64,000 bases of DNA, taken from Kingdonia uniflora (taxonomy: Eukaryota; Streptophyta; Magnoliopsida; Ranunculales; Circaeasteraceae). The notes beneath the pieces are model-generated. The model had not been told where the DNA came from and did not search any database. It saw only the letters and a list, made by a program, of their open reading frames with translations. The DNA is taken from NCBI GenBank assembly GCA_014058105.1, contig JACGCM010001948.1, positions 4,030,001-4,094,000 of the forward strand. The letters are read 5' to 3'. Below, piece after piece: positions 56,534-64,000 of the stretch (the first letter of the stretch is position 1; each line of letters starts with the position of its first letter). Position numbers and translations under genes: made by a program.

Positions 56534-57557
56534 ATGAATCAAGTTCCTCAACGGCGCCTAAATGGAATAACACAATGGTTATGTTTAACAATGTCAAAAT
56601 TGAAGTTGTGAAATTTAATGACACAAATAACTTTGGCATGTGACGATACGAAGCTATTGATACGCTTAGTCAACAAGATTTGGACGAGGTATTGGAAGAC
56701 AAACCCGAGGAGGTAAATAATAGTATTTAGAAGAAGATGAATAAATGGGCATGTGGTAAAATTCAGTCATGCCTAGCTCAAGACATAAAATACCTTATGA
56801 TGAATGAATCCTCAGCGAAAGAGATTTGGAGGATTCTTAAGAAAAAGTATTTGATGAAGAGCATCTAAAATCGACTCCATTTGAAGAAGAAGTTTTACCG
56901 CTTTACGATAAGACAATGAATTTCTATGTCGGAGCATTTGAACGATTTCACCTAGTTACTTGTCAACTTGAAAAATCTAGAAGAGGTTATTAGTGATCAG
57001 GATAAAACTATGTTGTTCTTGAACACGCTTCCCGAAGAGTACGAATACTTCATTACGAATATTACCTATGGGAAGAGTACTTTGTAATATTCGGATGTGA
57101 CTATTGCTATGATAAATTATGAGTATATAAAGAAGGATAAACGTGAGTCCAATAAGTCAACATCCGAGGTGTTGATGACAAAAGGGAGGTCTATAGATAA
57201 GAAGAAGTCTAGTAGTGGTAACAACTCTATATCAAAATTAAGAGGTCATGGTGTTAATCGCAATTATTTGTGTAAAGACCAATACGCATTTTGTAAAGAG
57301 ATGGGACAATGAAAAAATGAGTATCCTACGCTTCTAAAGAAGAAGAAAGGTGAGAAAGTTGGTTTCTTAGTAAATATTGCTCAAGAACGTGGGGTAAGTG
57401 AAAGCAATAATTCTAGCTTTTCTTTAACTATATCATCTAGTGCATGTATTGTTGATTCTAAGTAATGGATTATGGATTCGGATGCTACTTATCATATTTG
57501 CCTGAAAGGGGTATTTTTTAGTTTTAAAAGGCTAGAAAGTGGAGCTGTGTTGATGGG
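56534..57557 (+). pseudogene. Copia gag and protease
   Basis: VVKFNDTNNFGM, stop, RYEAIDTL; then WACGKIQSCLAQDIKYLMMN and AKEIWRILKKKYL; then NRLHLKKKFYRF and SEHLNDFT; then VISDQDKTMLFLNTLPEEYE with ITNITYGKSTL; the zinc-knuckle region follows (RGHGVNRNYLCKDQ, damaged). Protease: WIMDSDATYHICLKGVFFSF, where the usual DSGA is DSDA. Several W or Q codons have become stops. This is the N-terminal half of a copia polyprotein. Confidence 0.78.
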
Positions 57558-58030
57558 TATAGTAGCATATTCCCCAGATTTGACAAGGAAAAACTATTAC
57601 AACCATGTCGATAGTATGTGATCATTCGAAAAGATGCCAAGTGCATGCCAACAGATCTCAGCCCTCTACAATAACCATCACACTTGGTCAAATAGAGTCG
57701 CTGCAAGAGATCCGGGAAGTTCGCCCACCACCCACTAATATAGAAGACTAATTATTTGTAACTGTCAGTATACATTATAAATACAGGCAGAACCTATGTT
57801 AAGGGGCATTCGAAACTTTGTTATTTTTTATTATCAACGTCTATTCAATCATTGAGCAATTGTAATAACTTGTATATATTGGATTTTATCCTCAAAACCC
57901 TCCTCGAGGTCGTGGTTTTTCTTTGGCTTTACTGAGTTTTTATGTAAAATTTATTGTGTTATAACTTAGAATTGCAACCTCCTTACTAAAATATTGGCAA
58001 AGTTTCCCTTCTGGAAAATATACCATTACT
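57558..58030 (+). mobile_element. Solo LTR of the Tat-2 family
   Basis: 473 bp flanked by ATGGG at 57553-57557 and 58031-58035, a 5-bp duplication. It aligns with the Tat-2 5' LTR at 59375-59865: both share CATATTCCCCA near the start, CCTCCTCGAGGTCGTGGTTT and a CCA(T/C)TAC end. The copia protease frame reads GAVLMG before it and MGNDDSYR after it, so the insertion is precise. Terminal TG and CA are mutated (TA...CT). Confidence 0.88.
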
Positions 58031-59374
58031 ATGGGGAATGATGATTCCTATCGCATAATAGGGATAGGTACCATTCGTCTTAAGTTGCACAATGCTTTGG
58101 TTAAAAAAATTGAAGAGGTTCAGTATATTTTGACTATGAAGAAAAATATTATCTCAACTGGTTTACTTAAAGTGAAAGGCTACAAGGTTGTGTTTAAAAA
58201 TAATGTTAAAAAGGTTCTTAAGAGAGCAATGGTGGTTTTGAATGGTCAAAGAAAAAACAACAACTTGTACTATTTAGATGATACGACTATTTTTGGGGAT
58301 GTTGCTACTAAGGGAAGTGTGGAAACTACTTCGAGAGATACTACTAGACTATGACATATGCATTTGGCGCATATAGGTAAGAATTCATTGAGATTTTTTA
58401 CGAATCAAGGGCTATTGAAAGGTGTTAAGGTGTGCAAGTTTGATTTCTATGAGTATTGTATTCTGGGTAAGTAGACAAGGGTAAAGTTTGGCATGGCTAT
58501 CCATCGTACTCGAAGAATCATTTACTATGTTCATTCAGATGTATGGGGACCCTCCAGGAATGCATCACTTTGAGGTAAACATTATTTTGTTTCGTTTGTT
58601 GATGATTTTTCTAGGCATATGTGGGTATATACCATAAAAGGAAGAATAAAGTCCTAAAATTATTCATGAGGTAAAAGAAGTTGATAGAAACTCAAACTGG
58701 CAAAAAAGATAAAATTACTCCGTTCAAATAATGGTGGGGAGTATGCAAGTGATTCGTTCTTGCAAGTACGTTAAGATAAGAGAATTGTTCGACATTTTAC
58801 CATTAGGGAGATACTACAATAAAATAAGGTAGCAGAGCGCATGAATCATACTTTATTGGAGAAGGTACAATATATGTTGTCTAATTCTAGGTTAGGCAAA
58901 GCGTTTTGGGCTGAGGCTTTGGCATATGCATGCTACCTCATTAATAGGTTACCTTCAACTACAATTGAAGGTAAAACACCAATAGAAGCTTGGTCGGGAG
59001 AACCTGCTACAAATTATGATTCTATTCCTATTTTTGAGTATCCGATATACTATCATGTCAAAGATGGTAAGTTGTATCCTCGAGCAAGGAAAACCATTTT
59101 TCTGGGTAAGAAGAAAGTGGTGAAAAGTTACAAGTTATGGGATACAAAAGACTGGAAGATTATTCTTAGCGGGGATGTCACTTTTAACGAGACATCTATG
59201 ATGAAGTCATATGTCTCTAAACACAAAGAGAAGATGACAAGCGAGATTTTGCAGTGGGTAGAGATTGATGCGTCTTCACATGATTTAGATATTTCTATAC
59301 CAAAGGGAGTTTCATCTACCAGTATGACAACGGCTGATATGCCATTAGTTTATGTTCCAAAGGATGAAGAGACA
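58031..59374 (+). pseudogene. Copia protease end and integrase
   Basis: NDDSYRIIGIGTIRLKLHNA, TMKKNIISTGLLKVKGYKVV and DTTRL, stop, HMHLAHIGKNSL give the end of protease and the start of integrase (HxxxxH). Then CKFDFYEYCILGK, SDVWGPSRNASL with the first catalytic Asp, SFVDDFSRHMWVY, LLRSNNGGEYASD where the second catalytic Asp is Asn, VAERMNHTLLEKVQYMLSNS with AFWAEALAYACYLINRLPST, and IILSGDVTFNETSMMKSYVS. The last 205 codons (58841-59374 and into the LTR) are open. Confidence 0.82.
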
Positions 59375-59865
59375 TACAGTAGTGTCATATTCCCCATATT
59401 CGACAAGAATAAAGCCAGCACTCTGCAGTCAAAGATAGCTCAACATTCTATAGTTTAAAGACAGCTCAACATTCTAGAAGATTCTGTGAGTCCTCGACTT
59501 ACCAAAAGTAGCCGTTATAGCCCGGGCAAGAAGGAACTGTTAGAGATCCGCAAAATTTGCCCGCTACCCCCAGAATAGGAGACTTTTTTTTTGTAAACTT
59601 CCTGTATATACAATAAATACAGGCAGAAAATAAGTTCTAAAGGACCATATATCTTACATTTCTCTATCCTAAACACTAGCAATACTCAAAAAACTTGTAA
59701 TAACTAGCATCTAATAGATTTTACATCAAATCCTCCTCGAGGTCGTGGTTTTTCTAAGATTCTACTGAGTTTTCCACGTAAAATCTTGGTTGATAGCCCT
59801 TTATTACGCAATCCTTACGAACAAGTATTGGTAAAGGTTTTCCTCCCAGAAAATACGCCACTACA
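59375..59865 (+). repeat. Tat-2 5' LTR
   Basis: 491 bp ending CGCCACTACA, followed by ATTGACGCCTTCTGTGGAA. The start is set by alignment to the solo LTR, since the terminal dinucleotide has mutated (TACAGTAG). TATA-like CTGTATATACAATAAATACA lies at about 59603. Confidence 0.8.
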
Positions 59866-59938
59866 ATTGACGCCTTCTGTGGAAAAACTATACTTTTTTC
59901 TACCATTTCCAATCTGAACACCATCCAATGATAAACAT

Positions 59939-61587
59939 GAACTTGAGAAGTCATTATAGTACCATAAAAGATCAGGACATTCCAGGAGCTCTTGATCTAC
60001 ACGGTGCGGTTCTTGAACTTAAAAAACAAATAGCCACAAAAAAAATCATAGACTAGAAGTTTAGCGTGTCCACGCTCAAGCTCTACAAACAAAGAGGGAC
60101 GAACGCAGAAAAGTACTGGATCAGCAGAGTCAAACACATCAAAATGAGATGGAGATTACGAAGAATACAAGATTGAATCACAGCTCGCCGAGCATCACCG
60201 CCACTGGCTCGAAGCGAATATCGATCGTAAATAGTTCAACTCGATGATCAGCCAAGAGAGGATGATTCACGAGTATCTCGATCCAGATCTGGAAATCCTA
60301 ATAGAGCTTCTCGATATTTTGGTTTAACTTCTTCAGCCTTGATAACCCAAGGAATTCGACGCACACGTCATCAAAACCCTCCGCCATAAAGAAGGCTCAT
60401 CAGAGACCGATTGGGACCAGAGGACAGGGCACCTTTGTTCCTCAGGTTGCAGCCTTACCTTTTCCCCCATAGAAATTCGTCACTCTGGATGACCTTAACA
60501 ACAGAATTCAAGCCATCAACTCTGAGATCCCGGGCCGACGATCTACGCTTGATAGGATCGAAGGAAACCCCATCTCCCCATATCTCAAAAATATGCCTAT
60601 TCCAGAAATTATCCATATGCCCAAATTCATCCAGTATGCAGGCCTTACTGATCCACTTACACATGTTTGACATTTTAAAGCCACTGTTGGGTTTTACTTC
60701 AAACTCGGCCATATGCTTTGTCGACTATTTAACATGAGCCTAATAGAAGAACAACTCCGATGGTTCCACACTATATAGGAAGCCTCCATCACCTCTTTCA
60801 TCCAATTACAAAATCTTTTCGAATCCAACTACGCTCATGCTAGGGAGCATAAAATCACAGTGGACTCTTTGTTTTACTTCGAGCAAGGCGGGAAAGAAAC
60901 TTTGGCAATCTTTTATAAACGTTTCCTGCATGAAACATGGAGGATTGGAAATTTAAACCCTAAAATTATGGTTCCAGTGTTTACTTCTGCCTTGCACATC
61001 GACTCCAAAGTTTGCAAAGAGCTTACTCTGCACAAACCACGTACGATTACTGAAATGATTGACGTAGTTAATAATTACATCGAGCTGGAGCGCTCGAAGA
61101 AAGATAAGATGAAAATCTCCTCTTTCATACATTCTCGATAAGCATCTTCGACCCCGTCTTAAAGAGTAGTCACTACAGCGGCACCGAAGCCGCCTGCCAA
61201 AAACACTGATAACATTCGAATAAAAGATGGCAAACCTGACAGACCTGTCCAAATTCTGCCACCAATAACAACAACCATCTTTGCTATATTGCCAACGATA
61301 AAGGGAGACGAGTGTTATCGCGCACCACAGGTTATTGCAGATCTTCCAAATAGACCCTTATGCCAGTATCATAATGTACACAATCATGAAACTGATAGCT
61401 GTTACTCTCTCATTCGTATCTTTCACCGTATCCTCTTATCTGGAAGACTCAATAATTATATCATCGATATTCAGAAATTTCTCGATGAACAAGCAAAAAC
61501 TACTGAAATCGAGCAGAATCATATCCTGGGCCCAACTCGCCATTTGTATATGATTGAGATCAAAAATGGGAAGAAAAGAAAATAAGA
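59939..61587 (+). pseudogene. Tat-2 gag
   Basis: Opens MNLRSHYSTIKDQDI with a charged region, then DRLGPEDRAPLF, PEIIHMPKFIQYAGLTDPLT, EEQLRWFHTI and LFYFEQGGKETLAIFYKRFL with PVFTSALHIDSKV and IDVVNNYIELERSKKDKM. The end reads LPNRPLCQYHNVHNHETDSC and YSLIRIFHRILLSGRLNNYI, the same C/H pattern as in Tat-1 gag. Stops at about 60059, 60394, 60668 and 61139 break it; two stretches (60860-61141, 61289-61585) are open. Confidence 0.78.
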
Positions 61588-62030
61588 CGATCATATTACG
61601 TCTTGCTGCAAAATAACCTTCTCAGACAAATTGGCAAAACTTCTTCCAAGCACCAGTAAATCCAAACGTCCTTACCAGATAACGTTCAAGGACTGCGATA
61701 CCAGTCATGTACAATACCCTCATAATGACTCTCTTGCTATTATGCTCAAAATAGGACAGGATTACTTATATACACTTCTCATCGATACAGGAAGTGCCAC
61801 AGATGTCTTATTCCAAAGAGCAATCAAAGTCTTAGGCCTCACAGATTAAGTAAAAGCTTTGACAATAACAATCATAGGCTTTAATGGATTAAAAAAATCA
61901 GCCACAGAAGAAATCACTCTTCCAGTTCAAGCAGGTTCAGAAACCACATTTGTCAAATTTCTTCTCATTGATACAGAGTCCAAATATTTGGGCATTTTAG
62001 GACGGAGTTGGTTACATTAAATCAAAGCAG
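61588..62030 (+). pseudogene. Tat-2 aspartic protease
   Basis: ITFKDCDTSHVQYPHNDSLA is followed by YTLLIDTGSATDVLFQRAIK with the catalytic DTGSA at 61784-61798, then GFNGLKKSATEEITLPVQAG and FLLIDTESKYLGILGRSWLH. Length and order fit a gypsy protease. One TAA at about 61847 interrupts it after LGLTD. Confidence 0.8.
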
Positions 62031-63400
62031 TACCCTCAACTTACCATTTAGTACTACGTTTTCCTACGGATTACGGAGTCTATGAAATCAAGGGCAGCCA
62101 AGCAGTCGTACGAATATGTAAAAATACTACTATCAACCCTCAAACAACAAAACTTCACAAAGCATAACAACTACAACATGACATACCACCCACATTTGAG
62201 CAGCATGATGCTGAAATAGTTGAAATTGCTGAACTCGATGGCCCCGGGTGCACAACCTTCATTGGATCCAAGCTGTCAATCGACGAAAAAGAAGCCATGA
62301 TACAACTACTTAAGATAAACATCGACGTCTTCACCTGGACTTTTCAAGAAATACTCAGAATCGATCCTTCTATCGCTTGCCACCACCTCAACCTCCTTCC
62401 AAACAGTAAAGCAGTCATCCAAAAATGACAAAATTTGTCTCCCCGACTTTGAGATGCAGTCAATGAAGAAATTGATAAACTCCTTCGTGTCGGCTTTATT
62501 TGGGAGGCAAAATATCTAAAGTGGGTTTCCAATATCGTCACTGTGCCCAAGAAAAATGGTAAAATACAGGTTTGTGTTGATTTTACCAAACCCAACAAAT
62601 TCATACCCAAAGACAGTTTTCCGCTACCATTGATTCCGCAACTTCTCGACTGAGTCGCGAGACACGAACTTCTTTCTATGATGGATACCACCTCGGGATA
62701 CAACCAAGTTCCACTCACTGAAGAAGATCAGGAAAAAACTACTTTTATAACCGAAAGAGGACTCTACTATTTCACAGTAATGCCTTTTGGGTTAAAAAAT
62801 ACTGGAGCTACTTACCAACGATTGGTCGCTCAAAATTTTAAAGATCAGCTCGGCAATATCATGGAAGTATATATCGATGATATGATCTGCAAAAGCTTGA
62901 AAAGAGCAGATCATCTTAAAAACCTCCAAACAATCTTTGATATCCTTCACCAATACCAGATGAAACTCAACCCAGTGAAATGTCAATTTGGGGTCGCATC
63001 TAGAAAATTCTTAGGCTATCTAGTAAGCAAAAGAGGAATCAAAATCGATCCAGCTCAAATCAAAGTACACATGGCAATGCCCTCTCCTAAAACGAAAAAA
63101 GATTTTTAAAAATTCGCTGGCAAAATAGCCGCTCTTCACAGATTCATCTCAAAGTCATCTGATCGATACAAACTTTTTTACCTTCTTCTTCGCGGCAACC
63201 CCATTCCTCTTTCGAACAAATAACAAAAAAAAGTTATATGGACTCTTGACTGTGAAATGGCATTCCAAGATCTTAAACAGTACTTGGGGCGTCCTCCTAT
63301 AATGAGTACTCCCATTGATGGAAAATTACTCACCATATACTTATCCATAACTGAAGACTCCATCAACTATGTCCTTATTTGAGAAGATGCAAGCATCAAG
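62031..63400 (+). pseudogene. Tat-2 reverse transcriptase
   Basis: Linker with EAMIQLLKINIDVFTWTFQE, then VGFIWEAKYLKWVSNIVTVP, QVCVDFTKPNKFIPKDSFPL (catalytic Asp in DFT), MMDTTSGYNQVPLTEEDQEK, then YYFTVMPFGLKNTGATYQRL, YIDD at 62870-62881, and FLGYLVSKRGIKIDPAQIK. The open stretch 62678-63109 covers most of the palm. Stops at about 62428, 62653 and 63107 remain. All RT signature boxes are intact, better than in Tat-1. Confidence 0.85.
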
Positions 63401-64000
63401 AAACCTATTTACTTTATTAGTAAAACTCTTATGCCTACTAAAAAGCAATATACTACCATGGATAAGCAATTGCTCGCTTTGGTTTACAGCTCTCAAAAAC
63501 TCCGTTCATACTTCCAAGCTCGCCCCATCAAAGTCATTACAAAATACATTCTCAAACTCGTACTCTCCAAAAAGGGAAAATCTCGACGAGTTCAACAATG
63601 GTCTATTTTTCTTGGGGAATATGACATCTCTTTTGAACCCCAAATATCCATCAAGGGACAAGCAGTGGCCAAATTTTTGGCAGACTTTCCCGTTGAAGAC
63701 CCAGATTGGAAAGAACTCGAAGAAATCTTTACTGACGACTCAATTGTAGAACCAGACGCATGGTCTAAGAGTTTCGATTGGCCACTTTTTATGGGCGGGT
63801 CAGCAGGACCACAAGGTTCTAGAATTGGCATACTCCTCGTCACGCCTTCAAATCATCGCATAAAAAAAGTTCTCAAACTTAAATTCTATATTACCAATAA
63901 TGAAACAGAGTACGAAGGTATCTTGCATGGTCTTGATCTCGCACTTACTCTCGGACCTTAGGACTTAGCAGTCTATATTGACTCCTTACTCATCGCCAAT
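63235..64000 (+). pseudogene. Tat-2 RNase H and start of second RNase H
   Basis: First RNase H: AFQDLKQYLGRPP, LTIYLSITEDSINYVLI, stop, EDASIKKPIYFISKTLMPTK, YTTMDKQLLALVYSSQKLRS, YFQARPIKVITKY. A linker (FLGEYDISFEPQISIKGQAV with AKFLADFP) follows. Second RNase H: WPLFMGGSAGPQGSRIGILL, where the first catalytic Asp (normally DGS) is Gly, then ITNNETEYEGILHGLDLALT. The frame from 63431 to 63961 is open for 176 codons. It is cut by the window end. Confidence 0.82.

Larger units (their letters stand above)
55877..59374 (+). mobile_element. Second Ty1/copia element, 5' part
   Basis: A 5' LTR-like region (start uncertain, end 56411) is followed by ATTAGTATCAAAATGAG, a mutated form of the TGGTATCAGAGC initiator-Met primer site. 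Then come gag, protease and integrase in one orientation. A solo LTR sits inside at 57558-58030. Coding sequence stops at 59374 where Tat-2 is inserted; the RT and 3' LTR must lie beyond the window. The similarity is to Tork/TNT-type copia elements, from memory. Confidence 0.75.
59375..64000 (+). mobile_element. Second Tat-type Ty3/gypsy element (Tat-2), 5' part
   Basis: 5' LTR, ATTGACGCC primer region, gag, DTG protease, RT with YIDD, RNase H and the beginning of the second RNase H are read in one orientation. It interrupts the second copia element and runs off the right edge. Fewer stops than Tat-1 suggest it is younger. The solo LTR at 57558 is the same family. Confidence 0.85.

Overview
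This window looks like eudicot nuclear DNA. It is AT-rich, almost entirely nested transposable elements, and carries one convincing intact host gene: a two-exon glycerol-3-phosphate acyltransferase of the GPAT6 (cutin) type at 29455-31894. Plant-specific markers include plant Ty3/gypsy Tat-type elements with a second RNase H, Ty1/copia elements, an L1-like LINE with a plant-style C-terminal RNase H, a CACTA end, a FAR1-type Mutator-like element (MULE), Tourist-type MITEs and a plant mobile domain (PMD) gene. All assignments come from reading translations and repeat boundaries by eye; no database search was run.

Layout. 1-4366: right part of a non-autonomous CACTA element with subterminal repeats and a captured, decayed exon of a Shaker-type potassium channel; it abuts a LINE 3' remnant (4390-5030). 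5031-8128: non-coding, with short degenerate repeats from about 6990. 8129-24787: a 16.7-kb MULE with related terminal inverted repeats and a perfect 9-bp target duplication (TTTATTGTT). Inside it are a decayed PMD/coiled-coil gene split by a 4.9-kb LINE, two decayed unrecognised genes, a decayed FAR1/MULE/SWIM transposase on the minus strand (itself split by a roughly 1.1-kb insertion), and seven clusters of a TTGTCGA/TCGACAA motif that lie only in non-coding parts. 24788-29280: MITEs and a long inverted repeat. 29281-31894: GPAT6. 31895-34826: low-complexity sequence and a MITE. 34839-54936: a Tat-type gypsy element whose 5' LTR is split by a complete 7.25-kb copia element, whose pol carries another insertion, and whose 3' region holds an antisense gene with its own TATA box and first exon. 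55877-59374: a second copia element containing a gypsy solo LTR with a 5-bp duplication. 59375-64000: a second Tat-type element of the same family as that solo LTR, running off the window.

The most interesting signal is in the MULE. The element carries cargo genes plus arrays of one short palindrome-derived motif placed in introns and spacers but not in exons. This layout resembles the Arabidopsis VANDAL MULEs, where an element-encoded VANC protein binds short motif arrays in the element's non-coding DNA and removes silencing. The link is inference; a binding protein has not been identified. Every element gene in the window carries stops, frameshifts or lost catalytic residues, so all look inactive.
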